A DNA stretch of 64,000 bases. It comes from an uncultured Alistipes sp. GTDB lineage: Bacteria > Bacteroidota > Bacteroidia > Bacteroidales > UBA932. The notes beneath the pieces are model-generated. The model searched no databases and was not told the origin of the DNA. It saw only the letters and a list, made by a program, of their open reading frames with translations. Position 1 is the stretch's first letter. Every line of letters begins with the position of its first letter. Where the stretch lies: contig UQUN01000002.1 in the NCBI GenBank assembly GCA_900544175.1, positions 1-64,000 on the forward strand, written 5' to 3'. Shown here piece by piece: positions 51,018 through 60,890 of the stretch. Both the position numbers and the translations under genes were made by a program.

Positions 51018-54000
51018 ATGAGAAAATCATTCAGACATATAAGAAGATTCTTTACTTACCACACCACATCGGTCTTCTGGATTCTGGCCTTGGTGCTGTT
51101 CCTGATGTCCTTCATGCATATCACCCCTGTGTCTTCCGAGAAAAGGGCAAGGTTCGTCGAGCATATGCTGCAAAACAGGGAAAAGACACTGCAGTCCTAT
51201 GTGGACAAGGCATTCGGCATACCTGAAAACGAATGGATCACATTCGAACATTTTCCGGAAGACATGGTTCTCTACAGATACATCGACGGCAAGCTCCAAA
51301 GCTGGGTCAACACTTTCCCCATAAGCAATGACGACATCAGGTCCATAACCAGCTGGTACCGTATCCACGACCTTAGGAACCGCAATATCTTCAACATACC
51401 GCTGGCCTTTCTGAAGGACAGTACGCAATACATCAACCTTGGACCTAAATGGTATATAATCAAGACATATGACCGCGGCGGAATGCGGATAATCGCCGGC
51501 ATCGAAATAATAGAGCAGTACGACAACGAGAACGAGGCTCTGCAGAACTCCTACAACAAGCACATTGGTCTCAACAACAAATTCACCACCGTTCCCACCT
51601 TCATCGACGGGGCCGGAGTAGTCCACACAGCAGACGGTACGCCTGCATTCTCCGTCATCCGCAAGAACATGTTTCCGGACAGCAACTCATCCGGACTGAG
51701 GTGGCTGGCCCTGCTGGCCGCCATCACAGCGATCCTGTACTACCAGCATACGAGGAAAAGCATCACCTCGCTTTATTTCGGATTAGGAGGACTCCTCGTA
51801 CTTCAGCTATGCACCTTCCCCATGGTACAGGACATACCCGCCAGTACCGAATTCTTCTCTCCGATGCTGTATGCTGACGGGAACTTCAGATCCTTCGGCT
51901 CGCTCATCCTCATGCACTCATTCGTTTTCCTCTACTGCGCCACCCTCTACATGTCCAGGAAAACCGTCATCAGGAACATACTGTCGTCATCACCTGCGAT
52001 GAGACGCCTCAAGTCAACCGCTATCGGAGCAGCCGCTGTCTGCCTCGCAGTCTACATACACATGACGTTCCGGTCTCTCATCCTCAACTCCGGCATCAAT
52101 TTCGACCTGTACCTGATAAATGACATCTCTGTATATACCGTCATCACGTTCTTCATATACAGCCTGCTGGCCCTTGCCCTGCTGTTTCTGGTCACCATCC
52201 TCATATCCGTAAGCTGCACCCATTTCAGAGTCAAACGGAAAAGACACTCAAAAAGGCTGGCTCTCATATATATACTCCTCATATCCATATACATGACAGG
52301 ATCCGTGGGCTACTACGGATTCCAGAAAGAATGCGAGAATCTCAGAGTGCTCACCGGACGTCTTGCGATGGAAAGAGACCTGGACCTGGAGATGCAGCTG
52401 CAGGCCATAGAGAAGAGCATAATCACAGATCCACTTATACGCAGACTCACAGGAAATCCAGACTTTGAGAACATCATCCTCAACCGGCTTGCTGAAAGAT
52501 ACTTCTTCAACATAATGCAGGACTACGACATACGTCTGACTATCTGCAATATGTTCCAGAGAATAAAAACCGACGAATATTCAGCCCCTGTAGGGTGCTA
52601 CACATACTTCAAGGAAATCATCGACAACTACGGGATACCTCTCTCAGACATATCCGCATTCTACTACCTGGACTACTTCAGCAACAGTATCAGTTACCTC
52701 GGTGCCTTCAGTATCATACGGAACGGTACACGCTATGACATGTATCTTGAGATTGATTCCAAGAGCAGTTCCAAAAACATAGGCTACCCGTCCACACTAC
52801 TGGACAGCTCCAGCCCCGTAGCCGCGTCTCTCCCTTACCCCTACTCCATGGCCAAGTACCATCAAGGCAGGATAACAGGCCATCAGGGAGACTACAATTT
52901 CCCGGTATCCGTAAACGTAAACATCTACGAGGACGGATTCTCTCATTATTTCATGAACGACTGCGTCCTTTTCATCAACAAACTGCCCGGCACCAATCTC
53001 ATAGCCGTAAGCCGGCCAGAGAGAACGGTATTCCCGTCCCTGATATCATTCTCGTACATATTCCTTTTCTTCGCGATGGTCATTCTCGGCTTCCCGAGCC
53101 TGTTCCGGCACAGACACCGCGAATCGCTTTTCCGTCCCAAAAGGTCTTTCAGAATGAAAATCACGCTGTTCCTGACCTGTTCCACTGTCATAGCCCTGGT
53201 ACTTATGGCCATAGGAAGCATATTCATAGTTCTCAGATACATCAAGAACAACAATACCGTTCTGATGGAGGACAAGCTGGTATCCGTACAGAACGCCCTC
53301 GCAAAAAGCGCCAGGATAGACAAGCCCTATAATGAAAGCAACTCTCTGGAGATATCAAACGCCATGAGCGTAATATCCAAGAACGCCCAGGTAGACATCA
53401 ATCTGTTTGCGCCGGACGGCAAACTGATACGGACAACCAGACCTGAGATCTTCAACGAGTACCTGTCCAGCAGCAGGATGAATCCGGAGGCCTACTACGA
53501 GCTGGTATTCAACAAGAGAATGCAGGTAATCCAGGAAGAATCCATCTCCGCAATAGACTACTATGCGCTCTACACTCCAATTTACAATGAGGACGGACTG
53601 CTGCTGGGCATAGCCAACATACCGTACTTCATCACCGACACCAATTTCGAGAACGATGCGTCCCCCATAATTGCCGCCATCATCAACATGTACCTTATCC
53701 TCATCATTACGGCCTTCCTGATCGGCATCGCCATGGCCAACTCCATAACAAAACCCCTCAAGGAGATAAGCAAGAACATGCTGGCCATGGACATATCCCA
53801 TAAAGTGGAGCATATCAACTACAAGGCTGATGACGAGCTGGGCATTCTGGTCAAGACCTACAACAAGATGATAGACGATCTGGACAGGAGCACCAAGGAA
53901 CTTGCCCAGAGCGAGAGAGAGATGGCATGGAAGGAAATGGCCAAGCAGATAGCCCATGAGATAAAGAATCCGCTCACTCCGATGAAACTCAGCATCCAGC

Positions 54001-54608
54001 ATCTGGTAAGTCTCAAGAAACAAGGAATTCCCGGTTGGGAGAACAGACTGGAAGCCCTGGCCTCATCCTTGATAGAACAGATAGACATACTTTCCAACAC
54101 CGCAAGCGAGTTCTCAAGTCTGGCCAAACTTTACAATGACGAGGTCACGGAAGTCGATCTCGTGGAGATCCTGTCCGAACAGAAAATCCTGTTCGACAAC
54201 TACGACAACATAGAGCTGACTTTCCGCTGCAGACTGGAGAAAGCCATCACGCTGGCCTGCAAGAGTCAGATAACCAGAGTCTTTGTAAACCTCATCACCA
54301 ATGCCATACAGGCAGTGGAGAGTCAGGAGTACGGAGAGATCGTAGTAAGCATACAGGCAGTCCACAGCTACTACAAAGTCGATATCGAGGATAACGGAAG
54401 CGGTGTCTCTGAAGAGAACATGGAGAAACTTTTCAGTCCAAACTTCACTACAAAGACAAGGGGATCCGGATTGGGACTGGCCATCTGCAAGAACATAGTG
54501 GCCCAGAGCGGAGGCGAAATATACTACTCCCACTCCATTGAACTGGGAGGAGCCGATTTCACCGTCAAGCTGCCGATACACTATCCCGCAAAAGATGACC
54601 TTACTTAG
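51018..54608 (+). CDS. large NtrY-like sensor histidine kinase
   Basis: A 1196-residue membrane kinase. Several membrane helices (about 20-37, 230-260, 280-300, 335-355, 370-400, 415-435, 680-700, then 716-740) frame two periplasmic or outer regions of 180-250 residues. A helix near 890-915 precedes a HAMP-like linker (ANSITKPLKEISKNMLAMDI). HisKA has WKEMAKQIAHEIKNPLTPMK with the phospho-histidine at about 980, and HATPase_c has FVNLITNAIQAVE, VDIEDNGSGVSEENMEKLFS and TKTRGSGLGLAICKNI. The Pro after His-Glu-Ile-Lys-Asn is typical of NtrY/NtrB kinases. Its cognate regulator is the convergent sigma-54 activator; the two stop codons are two bases apart. Confidence 0.9.
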   Translation: MRKSFRHIRRFFTYHTTSVFWILALVLFLMSFMHITPVSSEKRARFVEHMLQNREKTLQSYVDKAFGIPENEWITFEHFPEDMVLYRYIDGKLQSWVNTFPISNDDIRSITSWYRIHDLRNRNIFNIPLAFLKDSTQYINLGPKWYIIKTYDRGGMRIIAGIEIIEQYDNENEALQNSYNKHIGLNNKFTTVPTFIDGAGVVHTADGTPAFSVIRKNMFPDSNSSGLRWLALLAAITAILYYQHTRKSITSLYFGLGGLLVLQLCTFPMVQDIPASTEFFSPMLYADGNFRSFGSLILMHSFVFLYCATLYMSRKTVIRNILSSSPAMRRLKSTAIGAAAVCLAVYIHMTFRSLILNSGINFDLYLINDISVYTVITFFIYSLLALALLFLVTILISVSCTHFRVKRKRHSKRLALIYILLISIYMTGSVGYYGFQKECENLRVLTGRLAMERDLDLEMQLQAIEKSIITDPLIRRLTGNPDFENIILNRLAERYFFNIMQDYDIRLTICNMFQRIKTDEYSAPVGCYTYFKEIIDNYGIPLSDISAFYYLDYFSNSISYLGAFSIIRNGTRYDMYLEIDSKSSSKNIGYPSTLLDSSSPVAASLPYPYSMAKYHQGRITGHQGDYNFPVSVNVNIYEDGFSHYFMNDCVLFINKLPGTNLIAVSRPERTVFPSLISFSYIFLFFAMVILGFPSLFRHRHRESLFRPKRSFRMKITLFLTCSTVIALVLMAIGSIFIVLRYIKNNNTVLMEDKLVSVQNALAKSARIDKPYNESNSLEISNAMSVISKNAQVDINLFAPDGKLIRTTRPEIFNEYLSSSRMNPEAYYELVFNKRMQVIQEESISAIDYYALYTPIYNEDGLLLGIANIPYFITDTNFENDASPIIAAIINMYLILIITAFLIGIAMANSITKPLKEISKNMLAMDISHKVEHINYKADDELGILVKTYNKMIDDLDRSTKELAQSEREMAWKEMAKQIAHEIKNPLTPMKLSIQHLVSLKKQGIPGWENRLEALASSLIEQIDILSNTASEFSSLAKLYNDEVTEVDLVEILSEQKILFDNYDNIELTFRCRLEKAITLACKSQITRVFVNLITNAIQAVESQEYGEIVVSIQAVHSYYKVDIEDNGSGVSEENMEKLFSPNFTTKTRGSGLGLAICKNIVAQSGGEIYYSHSIELGGADFTVKLPIHYPAKDDLT

Positions 54609-54610
54609 AA

Positions 54611-55768
54611 TCAGTTGGGGAGAGCGAACATCATCACATCATCCTTGGTGATGCGGGCATTGGAAAGAATCAGCAGACGCTCCACCACATTGCGCAGCTC
54701 GCGGATGTTGCCGCTCCAGGCATGGTTGCAGAGTTCCTCTACTGCATCGGTGTCTATCTCCTTGACCGGCTTGCCCGACTCCTGGGATATCTGCCTGATG
54801 AAATGATCTATCAGCATCGGGATGTCCTCCCTCCTCTCGGCCAACGAGGGTACGCGGATAACGATGACACTGATACGGTGATACAGGTCCTCGCGGAAGT
54901 TGCCTTTCTCTATTTCTTCCTTCAGGTTTTTGTTCGTGGCTGCCACGACCCTTACATTGACGGTGATGTCCTTGTCACCGCCCACTTTGGTCAGCTTGTT
55001 CTCCTGCAGCACACGGAGTACCTTGGCCTGGGCCGCCAGGGACATATCTCCGATCTCGTCCAGGAAGAGAGTACCTCCGTCTGCCTGCTCGAACTTGCCC
55101 TTGTGCTGCTTCTGGGCCCCGGTGAAGGCTCCCTTCTCATGCCCGAACAGCTCGCTCTCTATCAACTCGCCTGGAATCGCCGCACAGTTGACCTCGATAA
55201 AAGGCATGGACGCACGGTCGCTCTTCTCATGCAGCCATCTGGCCACCAGCTCTTTGCCAGTACCGTTCGCCCCGGTTATAAGGACCCTGGCATCGGTCGG
55301 GGCCACCCTGTCTATCATATTCTTGATACGGACAATGGCCGGAGACTCACCGATAATTTCCTGCACGCCACCGACCTTCTTCTTGAGAATCTTGGTCTCA
55401 CGTACGAGGGAACCTTTATCCGTAGCATTTTTCAGAGTTATCAGTATTCTGTTGAGGTCAAGAGGCTTCTGAATGAAATCGAATGCCCCTTTCTTGATAC
55501 ACTCCACCGCCGTATCTATCGATCCGTGACCGGAAATCATCACCACCGGAGTCTCGTTGCCGCTCTCGGCAAGTTTGTCCAAAACCTCGACCCCGTCCAT
55601 CCCGGGCATCTTGATATCGCAGAATATCACATCGAAATTATTGGCCGAAGCAGCCTCAAGTCCCGAGGGTCCGTCCTCGGCCAGCACTATCTGATGTCCT
55701 TCGAATTCCAGAATCTCCTTGAGAGTGTTGCGGATGCTGCGTTCATCGTCTATAATCAGTACCTTCAT
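54611..55768 (-). CDS. NtrX/NtrC-type sigma-54 response regulator lacking a DNA-binding domain
   Basis: A 385-residue regulator. The receiver domain has acid pocket Asp7-Asp8, phospho-acceptor Asp51 in FCDIKMPGMDG, and Lys101. The AAA+ domain has Walker A GANGTGKE (166-173), the sigma-54 contact loop GAFTGA (213-218), Walker B GGTLFLDEIGD (231-241) and the arginine finger region NFREDLYHRI. The chain ends at KDDVMMFALPN just after the AAA+ lid. The Fis-type helix-turn-helix that NtrC proteins have after residue 400 is absent. It may activate sigma-54 promoters without specific DNA binding. Pairs with the kinase that converges on it. Confidence 0.9.
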   Translation of the reverse strand: MKVLIIDDERSIRNTLKEILEFEGHQIVLAEDGPSGLEAASANNFDVIFCDIKMPGMDGVEVLDKLAESGNETPVVMISGHGSIDTAVECIKKGAFDFIQKPLDLNRILITLKNATDKGSLVRETKILKKKVGGVQEIIGESPAIVRIKNMIDRVAPTDARVLITGANGTGKELVARWLHEKSDRASMPFIEVNCAAIPGELIESELFGHEKGAFTGAQKQHKGKFEQADGGTLFLDEIGDMSLAAQAKVLRVLQENKLTKVGGDKDITVNVRVVAATNKNLKEEIEKGNFREDLYHRISVIVIRVPSLAERREDIPMLIDHFIRQISQESGKPVKEIDTDAVEELCNHAWSGNIRELRNVVERLLILSNARITKDDVMMFALPN

Positions 55769-55832
55769 TGCATTTCAGATTTACAGTCCGACAAATATAC
55801 AACTTTAATGCCGGAATTACAGGAGTTCTTCC

Positions 55833-55840
55833 TATCTTTG
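55833..55840 (+). promoter_or_regulatory. -7 promoter box of dnaX (TATCTTTG)
   Basis: A full TAnnTTTG match 15 bases before the dnaX ATG. Confidence 0.45.
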
Positions 55841-55855
55841 TCAACTGTTAGAATT

Positions 55856-57550
55856 ATGGAACAGTTTATAGTATCTGCCAGAAAATACAGACCGGATACA
55901 TTCGAGTCACTGATAGGTCAGGAGAACATAGCAAGGACACTCAAGAACTCGATCATCCGCGGACAGCTCGCACACGCCTATCTCTTCTGCGGACCGCGTG
56001 GAGTAGGCAAGACTACCACGGCCAGAATTTTCGCGAAGTCAATCAACTGTCTCAACCCCGGACCGGACATGGAGCCATGCGGAAAATGCGAGTCATGCAT
56101 GTCCTTCGCAGAGGGCAGGTCCTACTGCATACACGAGCTGGACGCGGCCTCCAACAACTCGGTTGACGACATCCGCAATCTCACGGAGATGGTACGTGTC
56201 CCGCCACAGGTCGGCAAGTACAGCGTCTACATCATCGACGAGGTACACATGCTGTCATCCGCGGCATTCAACGCTTTCCTGAAAACACTCGAAGAACCGC
56301 CCGCCCATGCCATATTCATCCTCGCTACCACCGAGAAACACAAGATACTTCCGACCATACTGTCCCGCTGCCAGACATTTGACTTCAACCGCATCAGCGT
56401 ACCGGACATCGTCCGCAACCTAAGTGACATAGCTTCCAGGGAAGGCATAACCGCAGACAATGAGAGCCTGCATGTCATCGCGGTCAAGGCCGACGGTGCC
56501 ATGAGGGACGCGCTCACCATCTTCGACCAGATAGTGGCGTTCTGCGGACGCGAAATACATTACGGAGACGTCATCCGGGATCTCAACGTACTGGACTACG
56601 AATACTACTTCAGGATAATCGACTATTCCCTGAACGGTGACTACATGTCTTCCCTGCTGCTGTTCGACGAAGTGCTGTCCAAAGGCTTCAATGCCCTGTA
56701 TTTTGTTGCAGGCATCAGTTCCCACCTGAGGGACCTGCTGGTATGCAAGAGTTCCCAGGGCTCCTCACTCCTTTCACTGCCGCCTTCTCTTATCGAGCGG
56801 TACCGGGAACAGGCATCAAGATGTTCCGTACAATTCATTTTCACCTCGATAGGCATCACCATGGAATGCGAGTCAGCCTACCGTCAGAGCGGCAACCAGA
56901 GACTTCTGATCGAATTCGCGCTGATGCGTATAGCGGAGAAAGCCGTATCGGCACAAGCACCACAGAGCGTCCAGCCTGAACAGTCCGTACAGACCGTCCG
57001 GCCCGTGGACACTGCACAGCCTGCACGGACCGCCCAGCAGGTTCCGGCTCCCCACACCAACAGGCCTGCAGGCACTCAGAGCCGGATGCCGGGACTATCC
57101 ATCAAGAACCTTATGAATACGGCCGAACAGAACGAAATGAAATCCAGAAGCGACCAGGATATGGAAGCAGACACTCCGCTCACATTCGAATCCATGATGG
57201 ACGCATGGCAGAAATTGGCAGAGAGCGAGAAAGCCGCACACAGAAAATCCATGTCCACCGTCATGCTTCTGCATAGCCCGGGCATAAATCTTGAGAGTGC
57301 CACACTGACTTTCTTCGTAAGCAACGGAGCGCAACAGGACTGGATAAAGGAGAACGTCCTTTCCCGTTTTGAGGCGACAATGCGCAAGATGCTTAACAAC
57401 AGAAAGATTAAAATAGATGTCCAGCTTTATGAAAGCGAGAGAAAGGAAGAGGAAAGGATGTACACTTCTACGGAAAAAGCCCGTTTTCTGGCAAGGAAAA
57501 AGCCTGAACTCAACGATTTCATGAAAGATCTGGACCTGGATGTCAAATAA
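55856..57550 (+). CDS. dnaX: DNA polymerase III clamp-loader subunit gamma/tau
   Basis: A 564-residue clamp-loader ATPase. The ATG at 55856 (MEQFIVSARKYRPDTFESLI) is the family start; the open frame further upstream is antisense to the regulator gene. Walker A is GPRGVGKTTTAR (about 44-55). A zinc finger with CLNPGPDMEPCGKCESC, then DEVHMLS (Walker B), the sensor 1 region ILATTEKHKILPTILSRC and SRC arginine-finger motif are present. A proline/glutamine-rich linker (about 370-410) precedes the tau-like C-terminus, which binds the polymerase. No A-rich slippery site for a gamma form was noticed. Confidence 0.95.
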   Translation: MEQFIVSARKYRPDTFESLIGQENIARTLKNSIIRGQLAHAYLFCGPRGVGKTTTARIFAKSINCLNPGPDMEPCGKCESCMSFAEGRSYCIHELDAASNNSVDDIRNLTEMVRVPPQVGKYSVYIIDEVHMLSSAAFNAFLKTLEEPPAHAIFILATTEKHKILPTILSRCQTFDFNRISVPDIVRNLSDIASREGITADNESLHVIAVKADGAMRDALTIFDQIVAFCGREIHYGDVIRDLNVLDYEYYFRIIDYSLNGDYMSSLLLFDEVLSKGFNALYFVAGISSHLRDLLVCKSSQGSSLLSLPPSLIERYREQASRCSVQFIFTSIGITMECESAYRQSGNQRLLIEFALMRIAEKAVSAQAPQSVQPEQSVQTVRPVDTAQPARTAQQVPAPHTNRPAGTQSRMPGLSIKNLMNTAEQNEMKSRSDQDMEADTPLTFESMMDAWQKLAESEKAAHRKSMSTVMLLHSPGINLESATLTFFVSNGAQQDWIKENVLSRFEATMRKMLNNRKIKIDVQLYESERKEEERMYTSTEKARFLARKKPELNDFMKDLDLDVK

Positions 57551-57559
57551 AGAAGAGAA

Positions 57560-58306
57560 ATGAGACTTTACAGCGACAACTTAGTGAAGAAATACGGTTC
57601 CAGGACAGTCGTAAAAGGCGTATCCATCAATGTGGAGCAGGGCGAAATCGTAGGACTGCTCGGCCCCAACGGAGCAGGAAAGACCACCAGCTTCTATATG
57701 ATAACCGGGCTGATAAAGCCGAACGCAGGACGTATATTCCTGAATGACGAGGAAATAACTGACCTGCCCATGTACAGGAGAGCCCAGAAGGGGCTTGGAT
57801 ATCTGGCGCAGGAGGCTTCGGTATTCCGGAAAATGTCAGTGGAGAACAACATTCTGTCCGTCATGGAGTTCTCGCACTTCACAAGAAAAGAGCGCAGGGA
57901 AAGACTCGAGTCGCTCATAGATGAATTCGGACTGGCAAAGGTACGCAAGAGTTACGGCATACAGCTGTCCGGAGGAGAGCGACGCCGCTGCGAGATCGCA
58001 CGCGCCCTTGCGATAGACCCGAAGTTCATACTTCTGGACGAGCCGTTCGCAGGAGTCGACCCAATTGCGGTAGAGGACATACAGCACATCATCGCAAAGC
58101 TCAAGACCAAGAACATAGGCATCATAATCACCGACCATAACGTACACGAGACCCTTGCCATCACTGACCGGGCCTACCTCCTGTATGAAGGCAGCATTCT
58201 GGAAAGCGGCACAGCAGAGGAACTGGCCTCCAACCCGGAAGTCCGCAAGAAATATCTCGGTCAGAACTTCGAGCTCCGCAAGGCTGTGCTACGACCGCGC
58301 GAATAG
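57560..58306 (+). CDS. lptB: LPS export ATP-binding protein LptB
   Basis: A 248-residue ABC ATPase that powers LPS transfer from the inner membrane through the LptBFG complex. Walker [15 protein letters not shown] (about 35-48), [17 protein letters not shown] (Q-loop and coupling-helix groove), signature [16 protein letters not shown], Walker [14 protein letters not shown] and H-loop [10 protein letters not shown] are all standard for LptB. It follows dnaX by nine bases. Its permease partners are outside the window. Confidence 0.93.
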   Translation: MRLYSDNLVKKYGSRTVVKGVSINVEQGEIVGLLGPNGAGKTTSFYMITGLIKPNAGRIFLNDEEITDLPMYRRAQKGLGYLAQEASVFRKMSVENNILSVMEFSHFTRKERRERLESLIDEFGLAKVRKSYGIQLSGGERRRCEIARALAIDPKFILLDEPFAGVDPIAVEDIQHIIAKLKTKNIGIIITDHNVHETLAITDRAYLLYEGSILESGTAEELASNPEVRKKYLGQNFELRKAVLRPRE

Positions 58307-58315
58307 TCAGGACAC

Positions 58316-58340
58316 GACAGACTCAGTCCCTGAGTCTGTC
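58316..58340. terminator. convergent hairpin between lptB and ispH
   Basis: An 11-pair perfect stem, 58316-58326 with 58330-58340, and a three-base loop. It covers the ispH stop codon and last codons. T runs are missing on both sides, so it may end transcription poorly or shield mRNA 3' ends. Confidence 0.4.
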
Positions 58341-59204
58341 CGCCACTTTCTCCAACTGCCATCTCGTAGTGGAAGTTGCCCCGCAGACACCTACAGTGTC
58401 ACCGTCACGGAATATGCCGCCAGGTATATCCTCCGCACTTTCCACCTTGTATGATCTGGGATTGACAGAACGGCATAGTTCGAACAGGACTTTCCCGTTG
58501 GAACTTTCCCGGCCACAGACGAAAATTATCACGGAGCAGTCTGCCGCGAACTCACGCAAAGCCTTATGCCTGGCTGAAACATGACGGCATATGGTGTCGT
58601 ATATCTCCGGAGAAAACAACGCACCTGCCGATGCCGCAGCCTTGTTCAGACGTGAGGCAATGGCCGCAAATTCATTCGGATCCTTGGTAGTCTGCGAGAA
58701 AAGCGCGACAGGACGGGACGGGTCTACAAGACCGGAAGCCATTTTCTCCTCCAGATCCTGAAGATTCTCTACTACGACAGCTTTCCCGTCCGTATGGCCT
58801 ACCAGTCCGTTCACCTCCGCATGTCCTCTTTTCCCGAAAATGACTACGGTTCCTCCCGACGCTGACATTTCCAAGTATTTTGCAGCTATCTTACGCTGCA
58901 GGGCCAGAACAACCGGACATGTACAGTCTATCAGCGAGACACCGGCCTTGCTGGCAGCCTCATAAGTGGACGGAGGCTCCCCGTGAGCCCTTATCAGCAC
59001 CGTGGCCCCTCTCAAAGAAGGCAGATCCTGATAGCCCACGGTACGCAGCCCAAGCGCGGCAAGACGCTTTATTTCCGCATCGTTGTGGACTATGGCCCCA
59101 AGAGAGCACAATGTCCTATGCTCCTGAAGATACTTCTCGGCAGCCGATATAGCCCTGCCTACTCCATTACAGCATCCGGAATACCTGTCTATCAGAACCC
59201 GCAT
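58323..59204 (-). CDS. ispH: 4-hydroxy-3-methylbut-2-enyl diphosphate reductase
   Basis: A 293-residue iron-sulfur enzyme, the last step of the MEP isoprenoid pathway. The ATG at 59204 (MRVLIDRYSGCCNGV) overlaps the cmk end by 13 bases; the longer frame is unlikely. Cluster cysteines are in SGCCNGV (about 11-12), LIDCTCPVV (middle) and VCGATSTTRWQLEK (C-terminal). IRAHGEPP, FGKRGHAEVNGLVGH and FSQTTKDPNEF are the substrate motifs. The last cluster motif has TSTTR where the family mostly has STP; the threonine pair may serve the same contact. cmk-ispH is a common arrangement. Confidence 0.92.
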   Translation of the reverse strand: MRVLIDRYSGCCNGVGRAISAAEKYLQEHRTLCSLGAIVHNDAEIKRLAALGLRTVGYQDLPSLRGATVLIRAHGEPPSTYEAASKAGVSLIDCTCPVVLALQRKIAAKYLEMSASGGTVVIFGKRGHAEVNGLVGHTDGKAVVVENLQDLEEKMASGLVDPSRPVALFSQTTKDPNEFAAIASRLNKAAASAGALFSPEIYDTICRHVSARHKALREFAADCSVIIFVCGRESSNGKVLFELCRSVNPRSYKVESAEDIPGGIFRDGDTVGVCGATSTTRWQLEKVADRLRD

Positions 59205-59902
59205 AGATGTCGTTCCTTTAAAAGAGCCCTGAACCACCCAATCTGGTCCTCCACAGTCATGTCGCTGTTGTCCAGCAGCACAGCATCATCAGCCCTCACC
59301 AACGGAGACACCTCGCGGTGCTGGTCAAGCCAGTCCCTCTCTTTCAGATTGGTCAGGATATCCTCGAAAGAATGGGGCTCTCCCCTGTCCTTCATCTCCG
59401 CATAACGGCGGGCAGCCCTCACCTCCGGACGGGCCGTCATGAATATCTTCACCTCCGCATCAGGAAACACAGCCGTTCCGATATCCCGTCCGTCCATGAC
59501 CACCCCTTTCCGGTTTCCTATTTCACGCAACAGACTGTCCACATAGTCCCGTACAAACGGCAGTGCGGCTATATGGCTGACTACCGAAGATATACGCAGT
59601 GTACGGATCTGGGATTCAACATTCTCGCCGTCCAGCCATGTCTCGCTGACCCCTCCCGGCCCCGAAGTCCGGAAACATATCTCATGTGAAGGGACCTGCA
59701 TAAGCATGCTGCGGAGCGCCGGTTCGTCCACAGTATTGTCACCACTGACAAGTCCGTGCCTGAGTGCCAACAGAGTCACGGCCCTGTACATGGCTCCGGT
59801 ATCTATATAGACATAGCCCAGTTCCTTTGCGATAGCCTTGGCGAATGTGCTCTTTCCTGTAGACGAATAACCGTCAACAGCTATGATAACAGGTGATGTC
59901 AT
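59192..59902 (-). CDS. cmk: (d)CMP kinase
   Basis: A 236-residue nucleoside monophosphate kinase that makes CDP/dCDP. P-loop DGYSSTGKSTFAK (about 10-22), DTGAMYRAVTLLALRHG, VVMDGRDIGTAVFPDAEVKI and RARRYAEMKDRGE-like (AARRYAEMKDRGEP) lid motifs are present. Length is usual. It starts a two-gene unit with ispH. Confidence 0.94.
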   Translation of the reverse strand: MTSPVIIAVDGYSSTGKSTFAKAIAKELGYVYIDTGAMYRAVTLLALRHGLVSGDNTVDEPALRSMLMQVPSHEICFRTSGPGGVSETWLDGENVESQIRTLRISSVVSHIAALPFVRDYVDSLLREIGNRKGVVMDGRDIGTAVFPDAEVKIFMTARPEVRAARRYAEMKDRGEPHSFEDILTNLKERDWLDQHREVSPLVRADDAVLLDNSDMTVEDQIGWFRALLKERHLCGF

Positions 59903-59938
59903 AACACAAAAATAATACTATTATCCAAGATTCTGTTT

Positions 59939-59946
59939 TAAATTTG
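59939..59946 (+). promoter_or_regulatory. -7 promoter box (TAAATTTG) for the 59970 gene
   Basis: A full TAnnTTTG match 23 bases before the ATG at 59970. It probably drives the secreted protein, protease and methyltransferase genes. Confidence 0.45.
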
Positions 59947-59969
59947 CAGAAATTTAACAGTCATACGAA

Positions 59970-60890
59970 ATGAGAAACATACTTGCGACCCTGCTCATTT
60001 TCGCAGGAGTGCTCAATGCGTCGGCCCAGAGTGCGCCTGGTGTCGATATTGAGATCAAACAGTTCGAACAGCAGAAAGTAGAGCCCGCAAGGGAATACTA
60101 CGGAGACATCCCGGCCAGAATCACAAAAGTCGTCACAGCCGGAGACAACTCCATGACCGACCTGCTGTTCCGCAATGCTGTCGAAGAGAACTGGACCATT
60201 TCTCCGTTCGAGTTCTGCGACTACGGAGAATTCGAACGCATCAAGACAGATACAAACTATTACTTTCTGTTGCGTATAGACAAGATGCACAGAAAGACGA
60301 CCGATCCGGTGATGGAATTCATATGCTTCATCAAAGGCAACGGAAAAGCAGAAGCCGACATCTCGGAGATGCCGGAGCTTATAGCCCTCCCTCTCTTTCC
60401 CGAGGACGGTGACAATGACAGGGTGTTCTCCTACCTTCCCGCATATATGCATATCATCCAGAGCTACATACAGAATATAGTAGACGGCAGGTTCTACCCG
60501 TCCGGAAACGGCAAGATACACCTTGGAATACCCGACAAGTCCAGAAACAGCTGCATACTGTTCAATAAAGAGGACATGGCGTACACTCCGCCGATGCAGG
60601 AATTCGAGAGAATGTTCAGAGGACGTGCCCAGATAGTATCCCAGGACAGCATCGACAGGGCCATGAGTTCGGCTGCCGGCAAGACCCTCGTCTCACTGTC
60701 AGTCGCCCCAGCGACGGCCGGGAAAGGCTCGTTCTGCTACAAGATGCTGATAAGTGCCGACACCTATGAACTGTATTATTACAAAAGACACCGGATCACC
60801 CAGAAGAAAGGAGCCGGATTCCTCAAATCGGATCTAAGACGCATATCCAGACTCGTGACTCCGGATTTCAAGATAGAACAGGAACAATGA
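59970..60890 (+). CDS. secreted protein of unknown function
   Basis: A 306-residue protein with a signal peptide (MRNILATLLIFAGVLNASAQ, cut after SAQ or SA). The mature chain has an alpha/beta look: REYYGDIPARITKVVTAGDN, EENWTISPFEFCDYGEFERI and DTNYYFLLRIDK near the start, SYLPAYMHIIQSYIQNIVDG in the middle, and SLSVAPATAGKGSFCYKMLI with YYYKRHRITQKKGAGF at the end. The pattern of a stress-response-like beta sheet with NWTISPFEFC is one I remember from Bacteroidota proteins without a named domain. Its stop overlaps the M16 protease start (ATGA), so the two act from one transcript. Function not known. Confidence 0.7.
   Translation: MRNILATLLIFAGVLNASAQSAPGVDIEIKQFEQQKVEPAREYYGDIPARITKVVTAGDNSMTDLLFRNAVEENWTISPFEFCDYGEFERIKTDTNYYFLLRIDKMHRKTTDPVMEFICFIKGNGKAEADISEMPELIALPLFPEDGDNDRVFSYLPAYMHIIQSYIQNIVDGRFYPSGNGKIHLGIPDKSRNSCILFNKEDMAYTPPMQEFERMFRGRAQIVSQDSIDRAMSSAAGKTLVSLSVAPATAGKGSFCYKMLISADTYELYYYKRHRITQKKGAGFLKSDLRRISRLVTPDFKIEQEQ

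Noticed and set aside
54722..55855. Long plus-strand open frame leading into dnaX
   Set aside because: It is the antisense of the NtrX-like gene; the dnaX protein starts at 55856 with the normal N-terminus.
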